Below, piece after piece: positions 34,652-45,013 of a stretch of 64,000 bases of DNA (position 1 is its first letter; every line of letters starts with the position of its first letter). The DNA is taken from positions 5,080,163 to 5,144,162 of the forward strand of contig JBCNJP010000018.1 in NCBI GenBank assembly GCA_039602395.1, read 5' to 3'. Under the pieces are notes generated by a model, which had not been told where the DNA came from, did no database searches, and worked only from the letters and a program-made list of their open reading frames with translations. Origin of the DNA: Deinandra increscens subsp. villosa. Lineage: Eukaryota; Streptophyta; Magnoliopsida; Asterales; Asteraceae. The translations under genes and the position numbers were made by a program.

Positions 34652-35135
34652 TGTTGGTCCTCACTGATCTTTATCAGTGCAAATGAAGGTGTTTTTGTGA
34701 AGAAAACCAAATAAACAACACAATATAAGATTTCCAATGACTAAAATGGTTTTCTAGCCTTGAACAATCTCAATATGAACCAATAGATTGATAAGAGATG
34801 AATAACAAGCTACAATATACTGAAATAAGCTCCTAGCCGTCACCAAAACTCACCAAATGAAGGTTTCTTGTATTAGGGTTCAATATTCTTGAGAAAGTTA
34901 CAAATGGCTGCATAATGGCTGCGCATATATACTGTCCAGTGACTAGTTTCGCTGGCAGTTTCGCTGGCCAAGCGAAACTGTCACTGAGACAGTCTAATCT
35001 AGGTACCGAGCGAAACTACAGTTTCGCTCGGTAGCTTACAGTTTCGCTAGCCTACCAAAAACTAACATTTACAAGAAACTAAACTATTACAATGAAACTA
35101 AACAAAAGATGAATTCCTCCCTACATTGATCTTCA
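34652..35135 (-). repeat. Copia LTR, inverted copy
   Basis: 484 bp; minus strand TGAAGATCAATG ... GGACCAACA. Nearly identical to 45014-45500 with a few substitutions and a net 3-bp length difference. It contains about six GCGAAACT motifs in both orientations and a TATA-like GTATATATGCGC (near 34925). Confidence 0.9.
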
Positions 35136-35147
35136 ATATTCCCCCTA
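35136..35147 (-). other. Polypurine tract
   Basis: Minus-strand CTAGGGGGAATAT immediately upstream of the LTR; plus-strand primer of reverse transcription. Confidence 0.8.
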
Positions 35148-35171
35148 GGGAGGGATTCAGCCACAGGATCT

Positions 35172-36721
35172 TCACTTGTCAGCATCGGCTTCATTCTGGT
35201 TCGGCTCCTGATTCAAATCAGGAGTCCCTGATTCCCCCAAAGTAGTTGTCGTGTCAGCAACGGGAACATTTTCTTCAGATTCCCCCACAATTGTTGTTTC
35301 ATCAGCACCTGGGGTTACAGACTCTGGTTCCCCCAAAATGATTGTCTCTTTGGAGGCGGGGACAGCAGTCTCTGGATCTGGGATTTGAGAAGATTCTCCA
35401 AGCCCGCTTAAAGATTTGTTCATTTGATTCGCCAGATCCCGATCTTCTTCCATTTTATCTTCAGCAGCCTTGACTTTGTCTGCTAAATCCTTTATTTCCT
35501 TGATAATTCCTCGGGCTTTATTGGCAACCCTCACGAACAGGTTTGCTTCTTCAGCAGTGTCATCGCCAGCCCCGTGTTTGATAGGATTTTCACATAATGT
35601 CTTGAGATCGTCATTACTGAAGGAGAAAACCTCCATTGGGTCGAACAGTCTGATCTCATCACTTTCTCCGATACGGATAACTGCTTCACCGGTCTGGTTA
35701 TCGTAGAACCATTTCTTGAAATTTTGCAGTCTGGAAGGCTCTTGATCTGGTATTCTGATTCTAGTCATTGTCTTTGCAGGCTTGAATTTAAGGTGGACTT
35801 TTGGCTTCCCTGTTGCTGCATCAATTTTAGTCTTAGACTTGATCCTTTGGCCTTTCATAAATCCAAACGATACGAAGTCGTCTTTTGCGGCCAGCTGCAA
35901 ATGTTTCACCAAGTTGCCAGCCCTTTCTGCTTTATCAGCATCAATGAGGGGGAGCTCAGACAACCTTCTTAAATCCCATCTGGGCAGGGTCTGGAATTTT
36001 TCACGTTTGTGAAGATATGAAATGCTACCTCCCCTCCTCTTAATCATGAAGGCACGAACTGATGAATTGAATTTCCAGCTTATAATGTGACGATCAGACT
36101 CATTTCTGCTGGGTTGAGAGATGTTTTGAAATAAGGGAGTCTGATCCACAAGCTCAGGTTTCTTGAACCAATCATCTCTGTTAAACTCGAGAACCTCTTC
36201 ACTGACAGAGCTAATCTTCGCTAGATAAGTAAGACCATGCTCTTTCCATTCATAGCTTCTTGGCTCAGAGTGATCGTCAATTTCAGCTTCTTCCTCATCT
36301 TCATCAATCAGAACGAATTTGGCTTGAACAATCTCTGGCTGTGGTTGTTCTGTTTCAGTACTAAATAGATTAGCATCACTGACATTGATAGCCTCCAAGT
36401 CTTCAGCATTGGGAGCTCCACTGTCATCAGCATCATTCAAACCTGTACCACTTCCTCCAACTCCACCCGATCCACTTCCTCCTGCTTTATCAGCTTCACC
36501 AGAACCACTTCCACCCGCTGCTCCGGATGTGTCTTTCAAGATGTCATTCACAGATTCAATCTCAGCATCACTCATTATACCAGGCATGTTCAGATGCTTC
36601 TTGATATCGTTCAATTCGACCATCAAAAATTTTATCAAGGAAGATTGTTTGCCTATGATCTCGTTCATGTGTTTGATCTGATCATCCTTCTCCTTCTCCT
36701 TCTCCTTCTCCCGAATTTCAG
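35172..36721 (-). pseudogene. ORFX C-terminal half, inverted copy
   Basis: About 515 codons nearly identical to the C-terminal part of the ORF at 42335-44977. Visible differences include an expansion of a GAGAAG repeat (EKEKEKEK instead of EKEK), G for A after the coiled-coil start, and K for E near the end. The N-terminal about 365 residues are absent. The frame begins at the rearrangement junction (about 36722) and has no native start. It is open throughout but should be regarded as a broken copy. Confidence 0.85.
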
Positions 36722-36722
36722 A

Positions 36723-39700
36723 CCTGCTCACAAATTATAGAATTTTGGATGGTGGATTCGTATCTTTTGCAGGAAATAAAAGGGGTGGTAAGATGGTTGG
36801 TCAAGGAGACGTGTCTGCTGGGTCTCTTACTCTGGAACACGTCAATCATGTACCCGAATTAAAGTTTAATCTTCTGAGCGTATCACAAATCTGCGACAAG
36901 AATATTCCAGTATTGTTCAAAGCAAATGAATGCCTGTTCCTCAAGCCTGAATTTTCTGTGTCCGAAGAGATGGTGGCGATGCGTGCGCCTCGCATCAATG
37001 ACACATACTTGCTGAATTTGACCTCAACTGCATCTCTCAATTCCTCCATGACTTGTTTACTTTCAAAGGCTTCTGTTTCTGAGTGCTTCTTATGGCATAG
37101 ACGTCTAGGACACATAAACTTCAAAATTTTAAACAACCTTGTTAAAAACAATTTGGTCCGAGGTCTTCCATACAAAGATTTTTCTGTTGTTGAAAAATGT
37201 CTTTCCTGTGCTAAAGGAAAACAACATAAGAAGCCACATAAGCCCAAATTGGAGAATTCTATTTCAAGTCCCTTAGAATTGCTCCACACTGATTTATTTG
37301 GACCTATTAGTGTACCAAGTTTGGGAAAGAGAACTTACTGTCTTGTTGTGACTGATGATTTTTCCAGGTACTCTTGGGTCAGATTCTTGAAGCACAAGAG
37401 TGAAACGACTGAAGCTCTACAAAATATCATTCTGTCAGTGGAGAGCTCAAGAAGCAAGAAAGTCAAGGCAATCAGAAGTGATAACGGAACTGAATTTCGA
37501 AATCAGATCTTTGACTCATTCTGTGCAAACAAAGGTATTCTTCGGCAATACAGCGCAGCAAGAACTCCACAGCAGAATGGAGTTGCCGAAAGGAAGAATC
37601 GCACTCTGGTTGAAGCTGCTCGCACAATGCTGATTGAATCAAAGCTCCCGATCATTTTCTGGGCTGAAGCGGTAAATTGTGCGTCCTACATACTGAACCG
37701 TGTCCTGATCGTGAAAGACAAGATGAAGACATCATATGAACTGTATCATGGAAGGAAGCCACTGATCGACTTCTTTAGGCCATTTGGATGTTCGTGCACG
37801 TTGTTGAATACCGAAGCTCAAATTACAAAATTTGGAGCTGTCTCCGATGAATGTTTCTTCATGGGGTATTCTTCATCACAAAAAGCTTATCGAGTTTATA
37901 ACAAACGTACTCGTATTGTGCAGGAATCCTACTATGTGGACTGGCAAGAATCGAACTCTCCAAACACCGGCACTGGACCCGAATGGTTTTATGATTCAGA
38001 CACATTGTTCAAGTCATTCAATCTTCCTATCCTAGCTGATGCAGAAGATACTCCTCCTCTCGTAACTATCACCCCTCAACCTGATATTCCACAACCTATC
38101 CAATCCTCATCCCCACAACCCACTCAGCAACCCGATCTTCCATCTTCCTCTCATGAACTACCACAAACCACCGAACCCGCTCCCGCCCACCTTGACTCAA
38201 ATTTCAAAACCCTAAAAGACCATCCGCATGACCTCGTCATTGGATCGATTACGGATGGAGTGAGGACTCGTCATCAGTCTGGTTTGATTAATGAATGTTT
38301 GTTTGCATGTTTTCTGTCTCAGATTGTTCCCAAGAATATAGATGAAGCCTTAGCTGATCCAAGTTGGGTAGATTCCATGCAGGCCGAGCTTCAACAATTC
38401 AGAAAGCTAAAGGTGTGGAAATTGGTGGATCTTCCAGAAAATAAAGTTCCTATTGGCACGAAGTGGGTCTTCCGGAACAAAATGGATGATAGAGGTATTG
38501 TTATAAGAAACAAATCAAGACTGGTGGTTCAAGGTTTTTATCAGGAAGAAGGCATCGACTATACAGACGTGTTTGCACCGGTTGCACGCATTGAGGCGAT
38601 CCGAATTTTTCTAGCTCATGCTGCATACAAGGACTTCAAGGTGTTCCAAATGGACGTCAAGTGTGCATTCTTATACGGGGATATTGATGAAGATATTTAT
38701 GTGCTTCAACCTCCTGGCTTCGAAGATCATGAATTTCCTGACAAAGTCTACAAGCTGGATAAATCTCTGTACGGTCTTCATCAGGCACCCAGAATATGGT
38801 ATGAAACGTTGACTCAGTACCTATTGGGAAAAGGTTTTACTCGTGGGTCTATCGATATGACGCTGTTCAAGAAAGAGGTGAATGGAGAAATGCTGATGGT
38901 TCAAGTGTATGTGGACGATATCATCTTCGGCTCAACCAATGAGAAGATGTGTCGAGAATTTGAGGAATTGATGAAGGAGCATTTTGAAATGAGCATGATG
39001 GGGGAGATGAATTTCTTTCTAGGTTTGCAAGTGGAACAAAAGCCAGATGGTATCCTCATCCATCAAGAAAAATACATTCTGGAGATTCTGAAGAAATTCA
39101 AAATGAACGACGCCTCAGCTGAGCTTACTCCCTTCACATCTCAGACATGTTTGACTCCCGACAGTGAAGGAAAACGGGTTGACCAGAAACTGTATCGATC
39201 AATGATTGGGTCCCTCATGTATCTCACAGCCAGTCGCCCAGATATCACCTTTGCTGTGTGTTACTGTGCTCGTTATCAAGCTGATCCAAGGGAATCTCAT
39301 GAAAAGGCGGTCAAACGTATCTTCCGTTATTTGAAAGGATCATCAAGATTGGGCTTATGGTATCCTAAAGGTGGAAGTTTTGAGCTTAATTCTTATTCAG
39401 ACAGTGATCACGGAGGATGCAAACTCGATAGAAAGTCTGTTTCTGGGGGATGCCAGTTTTTGGGGGAATGCTTGGTTTCGTGGCAAAGCAAGAAGCAAAC
39501 AACAGTCTCCTTATCTACAGGCGAAGCCGAATACATTGCTGCTTCTAGTTGCTGCTGCCAAGTGCTGTGGATTCAACATCAGATGATGGATTACGGGATT
39601 AATTTTCTTCATACACCGTTGTTCTGCGACAACGAAGCTGCCGTCGGAATTTCCAAGAATCCAATTCATCATTCCCGAACCAAACATATTGAAACACGGA

Positions 39701-39849
39701 TTCATGCAATCCGTGATGCTCAGGAAAAAGGGTTTATTGATGTTGTCCCCATTGAAACCAAAGCTCAAAAAGCGGATATTTTTACTAAAACCTTTGATAA
39801 ACCCCGCTTCTATGAGCTTATTAAAATGCTGGGCATGATAACTTTTTAA
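36723..39849 (+). CDS. pol: Copia Pol polyprotein (protease remnant, integrase, RT, RNase H)
   Basis: Open over about 1040 codons without a stop. Order: protease C-terminal remnant (GGFVSFAGNKRGGKMVGQG; the catalytic DSG is lost at the junction near 36722), GAG-pre-integrase zinc region (HRRLGH ... CLSCAKGK), integrase core with its three acidic residues (HTDLFGP, DDFSRY, SDNGTEF, then TPQQNGVAERKNRTL), reverse transcriptase (GTKWVFRNK, QMDVKCAFLYGD, the catalytic YVDDIIFGS) and RNase H (SDSDHGG, STGEAEYIA, TKHIETR). The RT and integrase signatures fit the SIRE/Maximus lineage. Small departures from consensus, such as C in QMDVKCAF and H in KSLYGLHQAP, are not clearly inactivating. No native start is present, because the 5' end was removed by the rearrangement. 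In an intact element Pol is made as part of a Gag-Pol product in the virus-like particle. Confidence 0.93.
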
Positions 39850-41399
39850 ATTTTTGGTAAATAAAAAAAAAAAAAAAAAGAAGGGGGATTAAATAAACCT
39901 TTTTGTAAATACTTCTTTAAATTTCACTTCATCTTGTTTGTTATTGTCTAAACCTGAATGCCAATTTCATTTTGTCAATGAATCAGGTGACGGTCGGAAC
40001 TGAATCTGGTTATCAAGAAATCAATGATCATGCAGTTCTCCACAAATGATTTCTGGCCTCTTCGTCATCTGAAAATGATCAGGGGAGTATTTTAGTTTCA
40101 TTTACCTTGCAATTCTCTCTTAACTGCTTTGTGATGTCCTTTCCGTTATTTTGTGGGGGAATTGGGGGTAAATCACACTAAAATACCTAAATTTCATGAA
40201 TTCGAAGCGGATTTCCTGTCAAACTTTTCTTCGATTGTGTGCCTCCTTTCCAGTGTCTGTCTTTCCTTTAGTGTCAAGTATCGATCGAATCATTTTAATT
40301 TTGTTTTTTAATTTCTTTATTGAAAATCCAAAAATAGAGTATTTATGGATTTTGGGGGAAATTGAAGTCCTCAGAAAATTTGGTACATAAATAAAATTTC
40401 AAAAATGAAAATGAGAAATTGATCCGACCATGTGAGAAATGATTGTTTATCAACCTGCGTTATCTGCCATGGATAGAGTAAAAATAAAGGCTGCATTGTG
40501 CTTGTATGATCTTTGAGTGTGTATGCCTAATATGATATCTATGAGTAGGATATAAACATAACGCTTGCCTGATTTACTTTAGCTTTCATTTCTTGATAAG
40601 TGTTGCAATGATTCTGCCAATTAAGAGATGTTCTGATGTACGCATGCTTTGCAAATAAGGCTTTATGCCATTTTTACACTCGACTCAGTGGGTCTTCTTT
40701 GCGTGCCTAGGCGGCCGACCTGATCACCTGCTGATTGAGTTTTCTGCTTTATTTTCTTGGTGTTTAGTGTATATCATCGGACTTTCTCTGCGTGCCCACA
40801 AGCCGACCTGATTGTTGTTGATATACACGATTTCTGCTTTATTTTTTCTTTTTTATTTTCCTAAGTGTATCGGGCTTTCTCTGCGTGCTTTGCGGCCGAC
40901 CTGATTGCTGTTCTCTTAGGGTTCTGCTTTATTTTTGCATGAAACATCATGAACGTATATCTCATTTGAAAAAGAATTAAAAGAAAAATAATGATAAATA
41001 TGATGACTTGTTAACATCTTTGATAGAGTGAGGCTGGGTAATCAGTGCTTGATTAATATACCTTAAGCATATCCAAAAATGTTAAATACTATTAGTGCAT
41101 GCTTAATATCAAAGTGATGCATTCGGGATCTGCTTGACGTGCATGCTGATTAAAATTGAAATTGAAATGTGTATGATGCGTATTGGTTGATGTGATCTCA
41201 CGTCTGGATCTTTCTCACAAATTAAATTAGTATCTGCTTGTATAGTTGTTTTAATTTACATTTGAAAAGACTCAAAAAGATTTTCTGTCTGCGTTATTTT
41301 TGATAAGATCGATACTTTGTAAATAATTTGTCGTTTCGTGTGTGTTTGTCGGTTTTCCAAAAGTCAAAATCAAAATTTGGTCAAAATTTGATTTTTAGG
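39850..41399 (+). other. Pol-ORFX spacer with repeated polypurine tracts
   Basis: Non-coding. G-rich tracts resembling the true polypurine tract occur at about 39882 (AAGGGGGATT), 40150-40165 (GTGGGGGAATTGGGGG) and 40350-40362 (TTTTGGGGGAAAT). The last directly precedes TGAAGTCC, the sequence found at the left terminus of the whole insertion. The structured hairpins follow at 40682. Confidence 0.7.
40682..40920 (+). ncRNA. Three tandem structured RNA elements in the retrotransposon spacer
   Basis: Three consecutive units (40682-40741, 40767-40828, 40860-40920), each followed by TTCTGCTTTATTTT. The core is conserved: CTTTGCGTGC or CTCTGCGTGC, 5-9 variable bases, then GCCGACCTGAT. Each core is closed by a different outer helix: ACTCA with TGAGT; a perfect 10-bp GTGTATATCA with TGATATACAC; CCTAAG with CTTAGG. 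An inner helix (GGTC-GACC or TCGG-CCGA) is kept. Conserved loops inside covarying stems point to selected RNA structure. I do not recognise the class; no known ribozyme core is evident. Confidence 0.6.
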
Positions 41400-42334
41400 G
41401 TTTCAGCGAAACTAAGTTTCGCTCCGTTAGTTTCGCCGTGTGGGTTCTCAGCGAATCTGTCTGTTTCGTTACCGGCGAAACTGTTTTATTATTTGACCTT
41501 GACTCGAGCGAATTTGCTTTTTCGCCCAGGCGAAACTGCTGTTTCGCCCGAGCGAAACTAGCAGCGAAACTGCTTAGCTATTTAATCTGGTCATCGAGAA
41601 TCTCGGTCACTTTCACCGAAACCCTAATCGAAACTCTCACCGTCCTCGCCTCGCGAAACTCTTTTTCGCCAAACTGTTTCATCATCGTGTTTATTTCAAG
41701 AGTTAACGTTAAAGGTGTGTGTAGTTTGGTCATATCTTTCGTGTACAGCATCCGCAACAACTAAAATCGTATCAGTTTTCATTTTTTTTGGGGTTTTTGG
41801 TACCGAACAGTCAACATGAATTTCTCGTACATAAAACCGTTGTTAATCTCTGTTTCGGACTCGCTTTATACTCGTTTACATGTGCATTCGTTACTCGTGG
41901 GTTTGGATTGCGAAAACTGGGCTTAAAACGAGATTCGGCATTTTAAAATTCAAAAATTCGCGTCCAGCGAAACTGCTGGTTCGTCCAGCGAAACTGAACG
42001 AAAGTTCACAGTCTCGAGCGAAACTGTCTAGCCGTCATGCCCAAACTTCGCTGACAGTTTCGCCGTGACATGCAGCGAAACTGCTGTTTCGCCTTCAGCG
42101 AAATTACAGTTTCGCAGCGAAACTACAGTTTCTCGGCGAAACTGACTTAGTCAATGTCGCCGTGACCAATGTCGCGAATCTAACTGTTTCGCCGTGAACG
42201 ACACTGCGATTTTCTCAGCGAAAATACAATTTCGCAGCGAAACTGTCAATTTTTTTGGAATTTTATATTTAATTTAATTTAATTTATTGTAAGTTCGGTT
42301 TTACTTACAAGATCTCGTTTTCATGTGCAGAACA
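41400..42334 (+). promoter_or_regulatory. ORFX leader with GCGAAACT array and splice-acceptor-like end
   Basis: Roughly 25 copies of GCGAAACT or AGTTTCGC-like motifs in 41405-42250, in both orientations, several as back-to-back inverted pairs (GCGAAACT next to AGTTTCGC). The leader ends TTTTCATGTGCAG (to 42330), an acceptor-like tract, four bases before an ATG. Short open frames here are incidental. Confidence 0.65.
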
Positions 42335-44977
42335 ATGTCAGATCTAAAGCACGATCCTCGGAGTAATGTCACTGCATTCTTAGATCTCCGCACCGACAAA
42401 TCAATAGGATTCAGAGACTGCATTGAGTGGCTGAAGCAATCATGCATATCTCATGCGATTTCATACTCACCAATCATCGACGATAGACACATCAAAGAAT
42501 TTTGGCTCACGGCTCAGTATGATGTTAGATCAAAGCCTGAATGCATCCGGGCCAGAGTTATGCAGAAAGATATAGTAATTACAATGAAGACAATTGCTGA
42601 AGTGCTCAAACTGGAAAATGATGTGGGTGAAGTTACTAAGATGACTGATCTGGAAGTACTGAAAGGTTTTGAACGTGACATGGGTTATGAAGGGGGTGCG
42701 TTGTGGAAGAATAAAAAGGAAATTAAGAAATCCTTGCTATCAAAAGAATGGAGATACATCGCTCATGTCTTCATCTCTTGTATTGATGACAGGAAAGGCG
42801 GATCCGATGGTTTAAATCAGAACTGGGCCGAGGCAATGTTGTTAGTCTGCAGAGGCAAGAAAGCAAATATTCCTCAAAGAATCTTTGATGCCATGACGGC
42901 AAACATTCAAGCTTTAAAGAAGTCTAGATGGTTGTTGTACCCAAGGTTCCTGGAGATGATTATTGAACATCTGGCTCCTGAATTGCCCAAGCAGGGTGTT
43001 GCTCTTATCCTAAATCCCATGCACCCAAGAATCCTCTCAGACTGTGCTGCAACAAGAGCTGATTTCTCAGGATATACTACATACTTGTTGAAGCACATGT
43101 ATCCTCCTCAAAGGTACGAATATATCAAGAAGTTGATAGCAGATGAGAACAAGAGAAGAGCTGCAGGAAAGGTGGATGAAAATGTAAAGGGGAAACGGAA
43201 ACAATATGTGAGGAGTTCGGGGAAAGAAGCTGCTGATGAAATTGAGGACGAGCTTGAAAGTCTATCTCGTCAAGGAAAGAAGGTCACTCAAAAACAAAGT
43301 GTTCCGACTGAAGATGAGCTGAGAGCTTCAAAGAAAAGAAGAATAGATCCCAGAGCTGAATTAGACGAAGACATCATCAGAGGTGTAAATACCTCTTTGT
43401 CAAATGAATTGGGAATGATTAAAACCAAGCTGGTTAACTCTGAAATTCGGGAGAAGGAGAAGGATGATCAGATCAAACACATGAACGAGATCATAGCCAA
43501 ACAATCTTCCTTGATAAAATTTTTGATGGTCGAATTGAACGATATCAAGAAGCATCTGAACATGCCTGGTATAATGAGTGATGCTGAGATTGAATCTGTG
43601 AATGACATCTTGAAAGACACATCCGGAGCAGCGGGTGGAAGTGGTTCTGGTGAAGCTGATAAAGCAGGAGGAAGTGGATCGGGTGGAGTTGGAGGAAGTG
43701 GTACAGGTTTGAATGATGCTGATGACAGTGGAGCTCCCAATGCTGAAGACTTGGAGGCTATCAATGTCAGTGATGCTAATCTATTTAGTACTGAAACAGA
43801 ACAACCACAGCCAGAGATTGTTCAAGCCAAATTCGTTCTGATTGATGAAGATGAGGAAGAAGCTGAAATTGACGATCACTCTGAGCCAAGAAGCTATGAA
43901 TGGAAAGAGCATGGTCTTACTTATCTAGCGAAGATTAGCTCTGTCAGTGAAGAGGTTCTCGAGTTTAACAGAGATGATTGGTTCAAGAAACCTGAGCTTG
44001 TGGATCAGACTCCCTTATTTCAAAACATCTCTCAACCCAGCAGAAATGAGTCTGATCGTCACATTATAAGCTGGAAATTCAATTCATCAGTTCGTGCCTT
44101 CATGATTAAGAGGAGGGGAGGTAGCATTTCATATCTTCACAAACGTGAAAAATTCCAGACCCTGCCCAGATGGGATTTAAGAAGGTTGTCTGAGCTCCCC
44201 CTCATTGATGCTGATAAAGCAGAAAGGGCTGGCAACTTGGTGAAACATTTGCAGCTGGCCGCAAAAGACGACTTCGTATCGTTTGGATTTATGAAAGGCC
44301 AAAGGATCAAGTCTAAGACTAAAATTGATGCAGCAACAGGGAAGCCAAAAGTCCACCTTAAATTCAAGCCTGCAAAGACAATGACTAGAATCAGAATACC
44401 AGATCAAGAGCCTTCCAGACTGCAAAATTTCAAGAAATGGTTCTACGATAACCAGACCGGTGAAGCAGTTATCCGTATCGGAGAAAGTGATGAGATCAGA
44501 CTGTTCGACCCAATGGAGGTTTTCTCCTTCAGTAATGACGATCTCAAGACATTATGTGAAAATCCTATCAAACACGGGGCTGGCGATGACACTGCTGAAG
44601 AAGCAAACCTGTTCGTGAGGGTTGCCAATAAAGCCCGAGGAATTATCAAGGAAATAAAGGATTTAGCAGACAAAGTCAAGGCTGCTGAAGATAAAATGGA
44701 AGAAGATCGGGATCTGGCGAATCAAATGAACAAATCTTTAAGCGGGCTTGGAGAATCTTCTCAAATCCCAGATCCAGAGACTGCTGTCCCCGCCTCCGAA
44801 GAGACAATCATTTTGGGGGAACCAGAGTCTGTAACCCCAGGTGCTGATGAAACAACAATTGTGGGGGAATCTGAAGAAAATGTTCCCGTTGCTGACACGA
44901 CAACTACTTTGGGGGAATCAGGGACTCCTGATTTGAATCAGGAGCCGAACCAGAATGAAGCCGATGCTGACAAGTGA
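42335..44977 (+). CDS. Extra ORF of the SIRE-type Copia (ORFX, about 880 aa)
   Basis: I choose the ATG at 42335 (MSDLKHDPRSNVTAF) rather than 42323, because 42323 lies inside the acceptor-like tract. The N-terminal domain (about residues 1-260) includes YSPIIDDRHIKEFWLTAQYD, WRYIAHVFISCID and LLYPRFLEMII. This pattern resembles, from memory, a domain seen in many Asteraceae retrotransposon proteins. It is followed by a basic Lys/Arg region (KGKRKQYVR, KKRRIDP), a predicted coiled coil (about 360-420), a Gly-Ser linker (GGSGSG repeats), an acidic segment and a C-terminal domain with RDDWFKKPELV and SRLQNFKKWFYDN. I see no signal peptide or membrane segment, so the term env-like is not supported here. 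Its 3' end encodes repeated T-x-x-x-GES units whose DNA is GGGGGAA. The function is unknown. A nearly identical C-terminal half lies inverted at 35172-36721. Confidence 0.85.
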   Translation: MSDLKHDPRSNVTAFLDLRTDKSIGFRDCIEWLKQSCISHAISYSPIIDDRHIKEFWLTAQYDVRSKPECIRARVMQKDIVITMKTIAEVLKLENDVGEVTKMTDLEVLKGFERDMGYEGGALWKNKKEIKKSLLSKEWRYIAHVFISCIDDRKGGSDGLNQNWAEAMLLVCRGKKANIPQRIFDAMTANIQALKKSRWLLYPRFLEMIIEHLAPELPKQGVALILNPMHPRILSDCAATRADFSGYTTYLLKHMYPPQRYEYIKKLIADENKRRAAGKVDENVKGKRKQYVRSSGKEAADEIEDELESLSRQGKKVTQKQSVPTEDELRASKKRRIDPRAELDEDIIRGVNTSLSNELGMIKTKLVNSEIREKEKDDQIKHMNEIIAKQSSLIKFLMVELNDIKKHLNMPGIMSDAEIESVNDILKDTSGAAGGSGSGEADKAGGSGSGGVGGSGTGLNDADDSGAPNAEDLEAINVSDANLFSTETEQPQPEIVQAKFVLIDEDEEEAEIDDHSEPRSYEWKEHGLTYLAKISSVSEEVLEFNRDDWFKKPELVDQTPLFQNISQPSRNESDRHIISWKFNSSVRAFMIKRRGGSISYLHKREKFQTLPRWDLRRLSELPLIDADKAERAGNLVKHLQLAAKDDFVSFGFMKGQRIKSKTKIDAATGKPKVHLKFKPAKTMTRIRIPDQEPSRLQNFKKWFYDNQTGEAVIRIGESDEIRLFDPMEVFSFSNDDLKTLCENPIKHGAGDDTAEEANLFVRVANKARGIIKEIKDLADKVKAAEDKMEEDRDLANQMNKSLSGLGESSQIPDPETAVPASEETIILGEPESVTPGADETTIVGESEENVPVADTTTTLGESGTPDLNQEPNQNEADADK

Positions 44978-45000
44978 AGATCCTGTGGCTGAATCCCTCC

Positions 45001-45013
45001 CTAGGGGGAATAT
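45001..45013 (+). other. Polypurine tract
   Basis: CTAGGGGGAATAT directly before the LTR start TGAAGATC. Confidence 0.85.

Noticed and set aside
40682..40920. Hammerhead, twister or HDV-like ribozyme in the tandem hairpins
   Set aside because: The conserved bases do not match the catalytic cores of these ribozymes as I know them (for example no CUGAUGA ... GAAA).
42335..44977. Calling ORFX an envelope protein
   Set aside because: No signal peptide, transmembrane segment or fusion-like hydrophobic stretch could be seen, so the label would rest only on position.
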